Positions 1 through 12,530 of a DNA stretch of 64,000 bases are shown in pieces (positions within the stretch are counted from its first letter, which is position 1; every line of letters begins with the position of its first letter). The DNA comes from Desmodus rotundus (Eukaryota > Chordata > Mammalia > Chiroptera > Phyllostomidae). The stretch lies in the NCBI RefSeq assembly GCF_022682495.2, contig NC_071389.1:61340239-61404238 (forward strand), given 5' to 3'. Position numbers and translations under genes: made by a program. A model generated the notes under the pieces. It was not told where the DNA came from and did no database searches. It saw only the letters and a program-made list of their open reading frames with translations.

Positions 1-99
1 CACATACCCATACACACTTGCCATCTAGAGACAGGGCAGGCCAAAGGGAGGAAGGATGGAGGGAAATTAGTTCTGATGCCCACGCTTTATTCCCATTCT

Positions 100-385
100 T
101 CCCTCTGTTCCCTTCACTGCCTGGGGATCTTTTCCTCAATCTGTGAAGGCCAGCTCATTTGTTACCTTCTCTGTGAAGCTTTCCCCAGTCACTCGCCTCA
201 GGTTGAGTCCACTGTTTCCCATTCCACACTTCCATGGCACTCGCTACATGCTTATGGTCAAATTAGACACCATTAGCGGATTAGCCCTCCACCTGGCAGC
301 TAGACGGAGAGCATCTCAGGGCAGAAGTGCTGCCATATTCATCTTGGGGTCCCAACACCCGATGAGGGTTGTATGCTTAGTAGGG
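100..385 (+). repeat. L2-like fragment
   Basis: CT-rich text with the order of L2 3' phrases (ttccccagtcactcg, then a gap, then ggcagaagtgctgccatattcatcttggggtcccaacac). Highly diverged. Confidence 0.35.
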
Positions 386-2640
386 GGTTAATTTTCAAAA
401 AAGCAGGGAAGGAAAACTGACATGTCACAGACAGGAAACACAGAGGTGATTAAATGTGACCCTTGCTGGGTTTTCATTTGGAAGGATTCACGCCGGTACA
501 CTGGTTTCAGACAGAACATTCCTCAAGCAACAGGCCACGATCTCTTTTCTATGCCATCGAGGCGAGTGCAAGGCCACAGCACCACAGGAGACCCACCTTA
601 CAAACGTCCTCACTGGCTATTTCTGCTCCCAAACTTTGGGGGCTGGTTGGTTGGAATTCCAAATACACTTCGCCATGAGCGCACCTGATAGATGGGGCCC
701 TAAGTCATCCGTAAAAGCCTGTTCGCCCACGTTCCATTGATTACTTTATAGGCAATTCTGGACTCACAGCAATTTAATTTGCAGTGATTTTTCATTGATT
801 TATTCTTGGTCAGTTACACCCTTTTTTACCATTGCTGAGATTTTAAATAACTTCCAACAGTCTCCTCCCAAACTGTGAGCCTTACCTTTTCCCACTACTT
901 CCTGCAAAGGGTGTTCGAGGTCTCCATAAATTCTGATTATTTCCTCAAGACCCCTCAGTCCTTTCCCAGAACTCCACATACCTCTTATACTTCTGTACTT
1001 GAAAATAAATGAAATTAATCTTAAAACATACAATTGCTTACTCTATTTACCCTGTATAATTCATACACACACATGCACACACACTTTAAAGACACACCAT
1101 GCTTCCTGTTACATACAAATATTTTATTCAGGGTTGATAAAACAGAGTATTAGTAAAAAATTTCCTTTAGAGAGAGGATGAACATTCCAGGCCGTTGGGT
1201 GGGAACACAGTTCCCTTTTAAGACATCATTTTTACTGAAAATTAGGTTGAACTTAGTCTCCTCCACTTTGCCCTGGCAACAGGCCGCGCGTTTCCCCACG
1301 CGGACTGCCGGTGCGAACAGCACTGCACCACTCTGACCGCCACGTCCTCCTCGGGCAAGGGGACCGTTTTCTCCCCACAGCCACCAACACGTTTACCAAT
1401 CTCCGTCATACGCCTGGGAAAACAACACAGTTTAAGGGACAGTCCCTGCCTGGAGAGTATTTGTCCTGTAGTGTGGCAAAAAGGCACACACATAAAAATA
1501 ACTATCGTTAGGGAGTAAATGACATCCATCAGGAGAATGGAATCAGCAAATGATAAAGTTAACTTGGAGAAGAAATTTCTACAGGTTGGGCGAGTGACGA
1601 AGAACTGAGGGAAAAGATGGGGCTTGAGGGGAGTCGGGAAAGAAATGCAGTAACTGAATCATTAGGTAGGAAGAACACTCTCAATTTGTCCCCTGATCCA
1701 CCGGCTGAACACATGACATAGAAATATACCAGACACCTTTAGGATCATATGCCGCACCATGTGCTGTCGTCACAGCAAGCGGGGACAGCCCCGGGGCACA
1801 TGTCACACAAAGGAGCTACAAACCATGTTATCACCGGTACCTGGGATGCCAAGGGCTCTCCTGCTGATTTGGGGAGATTTATTGTAATTTAGAACAGAAG
1901 AGTTTGAGGCTTTTCTTACAGTCCATGTGTTTCCCTTTTGGGTTAATCAAACATGTTTAAACCACATCATAGCAGAGTTTGAAAGAATCCACTGTTTAAA
2001 TACCTTTCCTCTCCTAGCAATCAGATGAGATTAGTAAATTGAGATGTGTAAACAACAACACACAATTTGTTAATTGTTAATCAGTGAAGAAGAAACATCT
2101 AGAAATCATACATGTATAGACACTGAGAAAGATCATTCAAAGGTTAGAGTGTGTCTTTAAATTGGAGACCACCTATGTACCTTAGTCCAGGATGGCAGAC
2201 AAACCAAACACCCTAGACTTAATAAGGGGCAAACAAACGGAGTCTAGGATACTGTCTCACCCAAGCTGTGGAACTCAAGACATCATGATACTCAAATAAC
2301 AAAAAGCTCATCTTATCACTTCGCCCCTCACCCACAGGAAAAACATAAAACACTTCCTCTTTCAACATACCAATTTTTATTTTCCTGAAGCAAATGTATT
2401 TACTTGCTACTGTGTACAATGACTAATTTGATATACACATACTGAAGGATTTACCAGTCAGGTAAACAGACAGTAAAATCCCCGTCATGGGGTTGGGGAG
2501 GCCTGCGTGAGAGATCAGATTGCATCAAAGGTCCTTCAGGGCAGCTTAGCATTAGGTCATCCCCTCGATGGTGACCTCTTATCACCACTCTAGGAAAGGC
2601 CTTTTGTGAGTTGGAAGGCCTGCAACAGCACTGGTCAGAG

Positions 2641-2893
2641 GGGCAGGACGGCGTAGTGTTTTAACAGCTTGGCCTCAAGGGCCAGACAGCTGGGTTCAAA
2701 TGCCAGAGCCACCACTTGCCTTGGGTACCCTTGGGCACTTCTTATTCAACCTGTTGAGTCCCCCTGAGCCTCAGTCACTTCATGTGTAACATGGAAATAC
2801 TAAGAACACCCACCTCCTGGGGTTACAGCAAGGGCTCCAATACTGCTGACGCATGAAGCACCCAGCGCAGGGCTCGGCATGGAGCAAGACTCG
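2641..2893 (+). repeat. MIR SINE
   Basis: Nearly full-length MIR. It keeps the tRNA-like head (agctgggttcaaatgccag), the core (cttgggcacttcttattcaacctg...cctcagtcacttc) and the 3' end (gcgcagggctcggcatgga). Confidence 0.85.
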
Positions 2894-3194
2894 ACGTGCT
2901 GGCCCTTCTTGCTGCTGACCCTGCTCTCCACGTTTAAAGATGGTCAGGTCAAACTCAAGAGTCGGGCATGGGGTGAGAAACTATTAAGTAACCAGCATTA
3001 TTCGAGATACAGAAACCACCTGTTGTTTTCTGAATAATCCCGGAAGGATTATGATTTTTAAAACAAAATTGATGTCTTTTAGGACATAGCTACACAGATG
3101 GAACTAAGAGAAAAAGACTGGAGTGGCAGAAGTAGCACACTTAGGCCTCTCCGCTCAGCTTACCTCTATCACAGCACTAGAAATGCTGCAGATA

Positions 3195-3345
3195 TTTTTA
3201 TTCTTGTGTCTGTTTCTCCCACTGCACCATATGTGCCTCGAGGATGAGGACCACACGCAGCTGACTTTTGCACTCCCAGTTCTTAGCATAGTGCCTGACA
3301 TAAAGCTGGCACTTAATCAATATTTATTCATGAGTGAATAAAAGG
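3195..3345 (+). repeat. L2 3' end
   Basis: Ends with the typical L2 terminus: agtgcctgacataaagctgg, then a cttaatcaatatttattcatgagtgaa pattern close to the usual tcaataaatatttgttgaatgaat. Confidence 0.75.
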
Positions 3346-6300
3346 ATAAAGATATGTGTAGATATTTGTCCAAGTGCAAGAAGACCTTTTAGTACTGACA
3401 GAGGAGAATTTGACTCCTGGGTCACCGGCAGAAGCTAATCCTAAATGAGAAGGGAGATATGAACAGGAATGACGTTCCCGTAACCTGGAACCTCAGCCTC
3501 ACAGTTCCTAGTTTTTACCGTATGAAGCTTCCATTATGAATCATCTTGTTTGTTTGGCAATTCCAATCGGCCCGGCCAGAGCTACCGTAGTGCACAGGGC
3601 CTTTGGCAAGGCTGTTTGCTTTATGTAGATGATACACACCCATGCAATTAAAATATTTAATGCTTATGCCCAGTCCAAAAGAGATCAAGTTATCTTCCCA
3701 AGCTTGTAAGAAAATCTTATCAATAAATCGAATGAAACTTTTTTTTTGTAGACTAGCAGCCTCTGAGGCTAGCAAGAGCTCTTACAGTTTCTCTATCTGT
3801 CTACCCTCCTACCCTGTGAAAGCATCCCTAAGTAACACAACACCTGAGGGTCACCTAACATCCACCTACCACCTCCAACAAGGGGGTGCTCACCCCCACT
3901 GTACCAGGCAGCCGGATCCATTGGAGAACAGCTCTACTTTTTAGAACATTCTTCTGATAATAAGTTAAAATATCCTTCCTGTCATTTCTACAACTTGATC
4001 CTAGCTTTAACGTCCAGACTTCTATAATATAATTCCTTTCCCAGGCAACAATTCTTAACCTGTTTTAAGATCACTGGTTAGGTAGGTTCTCATTTATTCT
4101 TTTTGGTGACACTTCCCTAATTCCTTCATCTGTTCTGAATCCTTCAAAACCCAGTCACCTTCCCCTAGACACACACTGCCCTGAAGTATTCCTCTCAAAA
4201 CGTGATGTCCAGATGGCTTGCTGTGCCACTGGGGACTTAACTTACACCCAGAGACAGCAGGCCAACTTCTGTCACGCTGCAGCCCTCACGCTTGGTTCCT
4301 ACGTCTATGATTGCAGCCTACTTTTTGACAATCACACGGGATGATGTCCTCCACACCACAGTACTTCTGGTCAGCATAAACTGTCCTCTTACAAAACACT
4401 GGTCGTGCTTGCTTTGGCACATCTTTCTACTCGGGTGACAGCTGTTTGAATCTGGAACCTCCTACCTAACGTATTAGCTCTGCTTTCCTCTTTTTGTCCT
4501 CTACATATTTTCCACCTACCAGCAATGTTCTTTACATCTCCAAGTCATGACATTTTGCTGAGGAAGTACAGACCAACTGAGAGTTCTCCGGCAGTCCTGG
4601 AGATTCTTGCTAAGTTGACATCAATCCTATCACTAAGCACCAGCCTTCAGGAGTAAGTGTTCAGTTATTGGTGAATCTCCTGACTGCTCTATATTCCTAC
4701 GAAGAATTACATCACTGAAAGACAATTACTTGGTTTATCACTTACTAATAAAAAAAACTCACTTCATATGAACATAGCACTTTAATCATTTAATCACCTT
4801 GACCCCAGTTCTTCATGATCACCAGAATATTATGTCCAATAATCAAAGGTCAGCTTGGCACCGACACATATACTGTGTATACCATTCTCTTTACCTACTT
4901 GCCTCACAACCTGGTCACAAAATGTAAATTGGGTGGTTAACCTGTTATTTAATTTTTGTGGTGTATTATGAACACTACTTCTTATTTTTTTACTTAAAAA
5001 TCTATTCTACAATTTTGCTGAGCATACAAGATTCTTCATCAAACATTAAAAGTTAAGCAATATAAATTCATAACTTATTTTCTGGTTCATACAAAACCAC
5101 TCATATTTATAAAATATTCAGAAATTTTCTAAAGATGTCAGAATATGAAATATAAGGTTCTAAAGTTCAAAACTATTATATTCTTTTTTTTTTTTTACTT
5201 ACACATTATGTACTAGGGAAGAATAATAACAATTCATTTTCGATCAACCATAGTAGCTTATTTGGGACTTAATTTAGAAAATTAGAACAAAATCTTAGAA
5301 AACATAAATTACAGATCTCAAAATGAACAGCCATTTTTGTGCTTTCTAACGGCCTCATTCTTCAGTTGAAGAAACTGAGACACAGAGGTGTTAAGTGAAT
5401 CTTATGAGCAAATGATACAATTAAGGCTGATCTCTCCTGCAAATTAAAAGTCCTACATTCTTAAAAAGAATTCTATTCCTGAAAGAAAATCACTTCCTTT
5501 ATCACTTATTAATTTAAGAAACCTCACTTAATAGGAACACAGCACTTTAATTAGTTAAAGAAAAACAGAACACTCTTCTAGGCTGACTCCACGTCGCCAG
5601 CGGATGTGCCTTCCTGAAGGCAGCCAGTCTGGGGCCAGCAAGGAGAATCCGGGGTCCTTTTGCATTCGAGAAAGAAACCAAAGTGGCCTCTACTCCTATG
5701 CAGTCAACACAGGGTAAATGAAATGCCAAACTTCAGCAGGAGTTTCTCATCATAAAACATGGAAGTATGGTCCATTAGCAAAATCTTGACAGTATGTACC
5801 ATACACACACAAATAATGTTCGTATCCATTCGCTGCCACAGAGAGGAAGGCTGAAATACCCACGATAGAAATGAGGTCCAGAAACTGGGGAGAGTCTGTG
5901 CAGACTGTAATCAATCTTCACTGTCCTTCACACAGCCCTTCTTTTCTGGGCCACAGTAAAATCAACGGGAATGGTTTCCTCCTTTGGGGAGAAACTTATA
6001 TCCTTATTTGCCCAGAAACTAGAGGAAAAAGAACATGAGTTGTAGCTGGGAGAAAAAAGATGTGACTCAGAAAAGAAATTCAGTACTGCCACATGCTCTT
6101 GTGTGACACCCTCCTGGGACGGTGGAACCAGGTGGCCTCTGAGGCCCCTACTGGTATAACACGATGTGATTTTTTAAGTCTCCGTAGAACACAGGAGCTC
6201 TAGATGTGCTGGGGCAGAAAGAGCATCAGGCCAACTCCGAGAGAAACAAGTTGCACTTACCTTCCACTGGGGAATGGACTGGAGACGACAGGAAAAGCTG

Positions 6301-6559
6301 GGGGTCCTTGAAGCAAAATGTATCTGAGGCTGCGGATGAGGATCACTATTGCCAACAGACTGGTTTTAGCCTCTCTGCACAGCTGGGAAGGGATCTGAGC
6401 CACCCAGCACTAATGCCGGGTCCGTGGCAGCTTCCTTCACAGGTCAATCTCTTTCGCTGTGTACTCCACCCCTCTCACGGTCCCATTGTCCGTGATTCCA
6501 GAACCTGCACTTTTACGTATGGATTATGTGCTCTGAGTTACAGGAAACAGGGTCATTGT

Positions 6560-7104
6560 CCCCTCAGTAGTCCAGGCCAGAAATTTGGGTGTCATCCTTG
6601 ATTTCTTCTTACCCTCACATGGGAACAATCGCCAAGAGTGTCAATTCTACCTCTTCAATATCTCCCTAATCCATGCATTTCTTTCCAACCATCTTATCCC
6701 TCCCTTAGATCAGATTGCCATGATCTCTAGTGTGGATTCATTTTTAATAGCCTTCCAAATGGCCTTCCTGCTTCCAGTCTTATTCCCTCCAATTCATTCT
6801 CCAAAGTGTGGTCAGCAATCTCTACATAAGGCAAGTCTGACAGAGACACCTCCTTGTTTAAAAGTCTTCAAGACTATCCCAAAGTACTCAGCCTGAGAGG
6901 CAGGTCCTTCACAACCTCACCCCAACTGACCTGCCGGCCTCCTTGCTCCTCTGACACCTCGTTCCCATCTTGTGTTATTTGAATTGCCCCCAAATGGCCA
7001 GGCCTGCTTTCCCTTCTGGGTCTTTGTCCCTACAGCTCCCACTGCCTTCAGCATGCTTTATACAGTTCCTCACACAACTCCACCGCTTCCAGTGCCTGGT
7101 TTAA
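6560..7104 (+). repeat. L2 body, 5' part split by a MIR
   Basis: Begins with the L2 phrase 'aaatttgggtgtcatccttg' and continues with 'caattctacctcttcaatat' and the Leu/Ser-rich C-terminal region of ORF2. It is interrupted at about 7,105 by a MIR and resumes at about 7,262. Confidence 0.7.
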
Positions 7105-7261
7105 TAAAAATAGCAGCTCATCCTTATTGTGAGAGGCTCTGTTCAAAGCATTTTTATGCCCTTGGTCATTTAATCCTCATATCAACCCTTTGAGGTAGGT
7201 ATTATCATGGTCCCCTTTTACAGATGAGCTTGCGTGATTTCTCAAAGTTAAGTCATGTGCC
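7105..7261 (-). repeat. MIR SINE inserted in L2
   Basis: Reverse-complement MIR: tcatttaatcctcatatcaa, gaggtaggtattatcatgg, ttacagatgagc. Its position between two halves of one L2 shows it inserted after the L2. Confidence 0.75.
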
Positions 7262-7400
7262 TCTTCTAAGTGCCCCCAGAGCTGCGTTTATCATTGTACC
7301 CACCGTGGTCTATTTTCCCGTAGGTCTTGAAGGGAACAGAATGTCTGATTTTTGGTGGTCTCTTAGATGGAGGCCACGGAATGTTTGTTGAATCCACAAA
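7262..7400 (+). repeat. L2 3' end (continuation)
   Basis: Downstream half of the L2 split by the MIR. It contains cttgaagggaacagaatgtc and the terminal ggaatgtttgttgaatcc. Confidence 0.6.
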
Positions 7401-7424
7401 GGATGACAAAGCTCAGGAATATGG

Positions 7425-7640
7425 TTTACGGTTTAGGAGCACATTCTAGAACTAATCTGCTTGTGTTCAAATCCTACTCTTCCGATTACTAACTGTGTGA
7501 TCTTGACCAATTTAACTTCCCTGCCTAGACTGGAGATAATGATAACACGTAATTCATGTAAGAGTTAAATAAGTTAACCTCTGTAGAGTGCTTCAATGAG
7601 CTAAAACATATAAGGACTATGTGTTTGCTGTTATAGTATT
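7425..7640 (+). repeat. MIR SINE
   Basis: MIR core: tgtgttcaaatcctactctt, taactgtgtgatcttgacca, then the 3' part with agttaaataagttaacctct. Confidence 0.8.
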
Positions 7641-8224
7641 CATGCTAATGAAGGAACTAAAAGCACTTGTAAAATGGAATGAATATCATTAGCTCAATTT
7701 TACAGGCGACAGGCACTGACTCAGAAAAAGTGACAATATTCAAATATGTGCTGCTCCTAGAATTAAATGTTATCCAAAGATCTTTTATAAAGCATTGGAG
7801 AAATAGCTTAATTGTTCCTTACAAAATATCCAAGCAGTAAGTAGACTTCTGAACAAACAACAACAAAGCCAGCAGATGAATGAGTAGGCCCCTAACCCTC
7901 TCTCAAGAGGAAACGATCCAGACGTTTCAAAGCATGCACTTCCTTCTATAAAGGACAAACTGCTACACATGAGGACCACAGTTATAAGAACTTACAAAGA
8001 ATGTGCCCTAATACTAATAGCACAACCGCAGATTTGTGAGAATTTTTAGGACCAAATAAGTTCCATTTTATAGAGAAAATTTCCTGTAGGATTTACTCAC
8101 TAAGAGTGAAAAAACTTGTGTCCTCAGACTTCGACAGGGAAATGAGGTGTGTGCTCTAAAAGCCAAGCAGATGTCTTACTAAAACAAGCTCGTTTAGAAG
8201 CAGATATAACCAAAGGAGTGAACA

Positions 8225-8550
8225 CCATGCCGGGATTTTGTTAGGAGCTGTGTCTTTGCTCAGAGATTACTGACACGGAGACCCCGCTTGCTGAAACGGG
8301 CGGCTGCAGACACGGATCCACAGGAAACTTTTATTCAGAGTGGACTCTCTGCTGAGCAATCCAAAGCCCTCATCCTCAGGTCCGGGACCTATTTAGATAC
8401 CCACTGGAATTTCCTTGTGAAGAAACAGCAATCAGAACTGTTACCATAAACATCACCCCTCGGTTCCCAACAGGGATCCCGCACTTTGGAAATGCCTGGT
8501 GACAGAAATAACAGAGTGTCCATTGAGGTTCATCTTTCCTTTCGAGATCA
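8225..8550 (-). repeat. Candidate LTR-like remnant
   Basis: On the minus strand a TATA-like GTATCTAAATAG (8,400-8,389) is followed about 55 bp later by a poly(A) signal AATAAA (8,335-8,330) and a U5-like tract with a GC hairpin (CCCG...CGGGG near 8,300-8,283). This order resembles the U3-R-U5 of an old retroviral LTR. The ends and any target duplication are not clear. Confidence 0.3.
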
Positions 8551-8666
8551 CAGGTCAAAATGAATGTCTGAAACTCTATTTCTCACTTTTGTGATAGAGA
8601 TTAAAATTCTGCTAAAATAAAACATAATCATAGAAGTCCTTATTTGCCTGAGAGGTTTGCAAAGAC

Positions 8667-8756
8667 AATGGTGCCTTATGACAAATAATGTTTTATTCAT
8701 TAATTTAATAAAATGGTGCCTTATGACAAATAATGTTTTATTCATTAACTTAATAA
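8667..8756. repeat. 45-bp tandem duplication, two copies
   Basis: Copy 1 is 8,667-8,711 and copy 2 is 8,712-8,756. The unit begins AATGGTGCCTTATGACAAAT and ends in TTAATAAA. The copies differ at one clear position (T/C in cattaa-t/c-ttaat), so the duplication is fairly recent. Confidence 0.9.
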
Positions 8757-9993
8757 AAACACTTTGAAACAACTAAAAGGCCAGAGAGTCCTTGCATTCC
8801 ACTGAAGTAGTTTGTCCTTGAGTGGGGAAAAAAAGGATAAAGCCCCCATGAGATTCTAGAAAATTCTCAATGGCTCCTCTGTCATTCTCCAAGCTTCCAA
8901 TTCTACACTTTCAGGTCAGTCCCTGTGTACTGCTTTATGTTTGCGGACTAAAATGGGACACCTGCAATCAGGATTCCCTCTTTTCTGGTGACTGCTTCTA
9001 CCTGCACCCTTTTCAATTAATCTGTCTCTGTCTCTCTCTCATTTGCATGCACACACACACTCTCTCCAGCTACCTGCTTACACAGGTGAAGCTCCTGGCA
9101 CACCCAATTCCACTCCTGACCAAAACCGGTTCCTTCGAAGCCCCTACCCTAGATTGGATCAATCAAAATTCCCTCCCTAGACCTCAGCTTCTGGCCAGCT
9201 GTGCATAGTCTAAGGGTTGGCATCTAATTTCAGGCTGGGACCGTTGAGTCTTTTTCCAGAAAATTTGTAAATGGGAGAAAGAGAGAGACAGAGAGATGTT
9301 GATACACACACTTAGGAACCCCTGGCTGCCACGTCTTATACCAGATAATCAGAAGTAGCAGGGAAGGGGGAAATGCAGTTTGCAGAGGAAAATATGGATA
9401 AAATAAGCACATCTGGGGAACTTCAGATGAAAAGTGAATAAAATTTTCTGGTTAACACAGCATTCGTTAGGCTTGGTGATCAACACCCTTGGTTTCTCAG
9501 ACACTGCTGTTTCTCTCCTTTTTCACTAGGCAACAGGAGTTGGTTCGTGTTTTTACAATCAAAAGGACAGTTAATCCATGAATAGACTCCACATTTAAGT
9601 ATAGGACCAAAAAGTGAAATATATAGTTTCTTCCAGGTATGATATAACCACCACTATCAGACTAGTCATTTGCTGTGATTTTAGTCTCAGACAAAAGGAG
9701 TTCAGTCACTGGTCAAAAGCCAAAAAGTTCCCAGAGAGTTTGAACAAAAAAAAAATCCATAATAGATGGCTATGCAAGTGGTTTTAATGATGTAAATGAA
9801 CTGCCAGAAATCATTTTCCTTACACTTCCATTAGCTTCATAAGTTGGAGCTTTGAAGAGATAGATTAAAGAAATGCACTTAAGTAGATTTGTTTTAATTT
9901 TAATAAAATTAAAATTTGTGCATGTTATAAATCTCATAGTCTGTTTGTTCATAGCACTCTTTAAAAACTGTCATTTAAAAGTTATCTGTTAAG

Positions 9994-10200
9994 ACTGGCC
10001 AGGTAACTCAGTTGGTTAGAGAATTGTCCCAGTATGCAAAAGTTGTGTGTTCGATCCCTGGTCAGGGAACATAGAAGAATCAACCAATGAAATAAATCAT
10101 CAGTAAGTGGAACAAATAATCAATGTTTCTCTTCTCTTCTCTCTCCCTCTCCCCCATTCCTCTCTAGAATCAATAAATACAAATTTTAAAACGTAAAAAA
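9994..10200 (+). mobile_element. VES-type SINE
   Basis: tRNA-derived bat SINE on the plus strand. The head has a B-box-like GTTCGATCCCTGG (about 10,049-10,061) and 'cagttggttagagaattgtc', then 'aatcaaccaatgaa', a CT-rich tract and an A-rich tail. It drifts clearly from consensus. Confidence 0.85.
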
Positions 10201-11349
10201 GTATGTTAAAGTATTTATGCATAAGCACATTTTTGCTTTATGTAGGTAAATGTGGGTAGCATTGGGAGTTCCTCTTAGAAGCAGAAGATAATGATAACAC
10301 TTCTATGTTTGAATTTCAAGTTCAATATCACATTTGGCATGGATTTCAAAGTCTTCCAGGGGTGCTGCTTTGTTCACAAGGAGGTTTTTCTTGTTTGAGC
10401 CCTCTTGCATAAGACTCTTGGAGGAGAGCAAAGAAAAAAAGATTCACTACATGTTGAGACATGGAGGAATTAGTGAGCAGTAAACGTAATCCACCCAGTA
10501 AGTAAGCATTGCTTCAGCCTCTGTAAACTTTATATAAAGTCAATTACATGTTTTCCCTTAAAAGATTGGGTCTAAGAGGACAGGACCAAGTGCTGAAGAG
10601 AAAGCACACCCCTGTCTGGTGTTCACAGGACTCAAAGTAAGCCAAGCGTGGGTTGTGACAGGGCTCAGCCGAAGTCCAGCGCCCGTGGAGGCTCTGGTCT
10701 GCAGAAAACTCTAATTCCTGTCTTCATCTTTACATTTGTAACTGCCTCCTTTCTCTCCCATGTCCTCTTTCCCATCCACACAGCCACCCCTCCATCTCCT
10801 GGCTGCTGCTCTCAGCCCACGCTGGAGTCCCCGAGTCAGCGGGAAGGTGGTGTTGACTCATCCTTAGACACAGGAGGAACTCACCAGGCACGGTGAGTGG
10901 CAGCTTCTCTCTGTGACCACCTCCTGTCAGACTTCATTTTCAGTTGTGATTTCTTCTCTCCAGTTGTCTTAAAACACATTTAATGATAATCTGGGCTCTT
11001 ACGAAGCCCAGGTACAGGAGGAAGGGCCTATCAGTCATAAGAGTGTGGTGGGCTCGCCCTCTCCCGGCTGGAGGGGCAGTGGGTCTGTTCCGCACTGCGG
11101 TAAGTTCCAACACACACAGTCATGCTGCGGGGAGAGGCTGCCTGCAATTCCCCGTCTGCTGAACCTTGGTGGACACTCACTGACGGACTTCACTGGCTAA
11201 GATCCTGGTCTACACTAAGAGCACTGCTCTTCCAGAGAGACACAGGCATTTCCCATGTTCATTCGCCTGAACACGGCCTTCTTTAAAGCAAGCTGCCCAG
11301 TTATCCTCTCCGGACAGATCAAAAGTCAGTGAAGCTTTGGGGCTATTTC

Positions 11350-11712
11350 TGGAACCTTCCGAATGGCTCCTTTCTCAGGGCTTTTGCTCTAGATGGAACT
11401 TTCCCCCCCAGTCATCACCAAGCTCAGCTCTTACCACATTTGAATTTCTGTTCAGGCATCATGTCAGCGGAGAAACACCCAGAACCACCCGATTTAAAGT
11501 AGCTTCACCAGCTCTGCCCTATATCCCTCTACCTCTCGGAAAAACATCTGAGCTCTCAACACTCCTTCACCTTATATTCTAAACTATTTGTGTACGGTTC
11601 ACCCATACTAGAAGGTAAGCTCCTGAAGGCAGGGACTTTGTTTTGTATGTCACTATATTCCCAGGGCCTAAATAGAGCCTGGCCCTCAGTAAGTCCTATT
11701 TGAATGAGTGAA
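11350..11712 (+). repeat. L2 3' part
   Basis: Contains 'agaaggtaagctcctgaagg', 'cagggactttgttttgt', 'cagggcctaaatagagcctgg' and the terminal 'atttgaatgagtga'. Confidence 0.8.
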
Positions 11713-11924
11713 CAGGAATAGAAGCCAAATATCTCAATTTCGAGCTTAACATGTGCTCACCTCCCTGCCAGCTTTGATTTACTACTCTATGCTTTCTGCC
11801 CTCGGTTTGCTGACAGGGGTCAATAGATGGATAGGTTTCATGCTTTCAAATGTCTTGTGCTAAAGCAGAGATGCTTCATTTCAAGGTATGCGAATCATCG
11901 AACCCTGGTGTTGATGGAAAGCAT

Positions 11925-12530
11925 AAGGAGAGAGTACTGCATTGTTTGTGGGAGTGTGGACTGATATCATCTGTCGGAGGACAATTTAGAAAATTCTAAT
12001 AAACAGTCATTTTCTTGACCTACTAAATTCTCAAATAATACAGTTCATAAAAATAGTCTCACAAATGCTCAAAGATGTAATACAGAAGGATGCTCATTGC
12101 CGCATTATCTGTAATGGTGAGAGACTAGAAATGTTAATAGTGAAATAAAACATCAACAATTGAGTGTGGGGTACAGTGTAATCTTGTGCCGTCACTGAAG
12201 AGAATTAGGCATGCAGATACTGACTTAAAAACATATCCAAGATATACTGCCAAATGAAAAAAGGCACACTGCAGAACTAGCACGAATATTAAGAGCACAC
12301 TTCTGTACTAAAATCATTAGAGTGTGTGTGAGCAGTACATGCGCACTTTTATCGTCTGCAGGAAAAGTGTCTGCAAGGCGGTGCACTGAACTGTTGACCG
12401 TGTTCTGTTCTCTCTAAACAGAGAGGACTGAGGGGCCTCCACTCCCTACATTGTAAATTCCCATAATGTGTAAGTTTTAGCAACGAGCAAGTATTACATT
12501 CATAACAATAAAATAGTAAAGGTTTTAAAC
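11925..12530 (+). repeat. Old L1 (L1M-type) 3' fragment
   Basis: Word order follows the ORF2 end and 3' UTR of old L1: 'gtttgtgggagtgtggactg', 'ggatgctcattgccgcatta', 'gagactagaaatgttaatag', and 'atatactgccaaatgaaaaa'. Confidence 0.6.

Noticed and set aside
4408..4436. U6 snRNA-like start (GTGCTTGCTTTGGCACAT)
   Set aside because: Similarity stops after about 20 bases; the following U6 sequence is absent.
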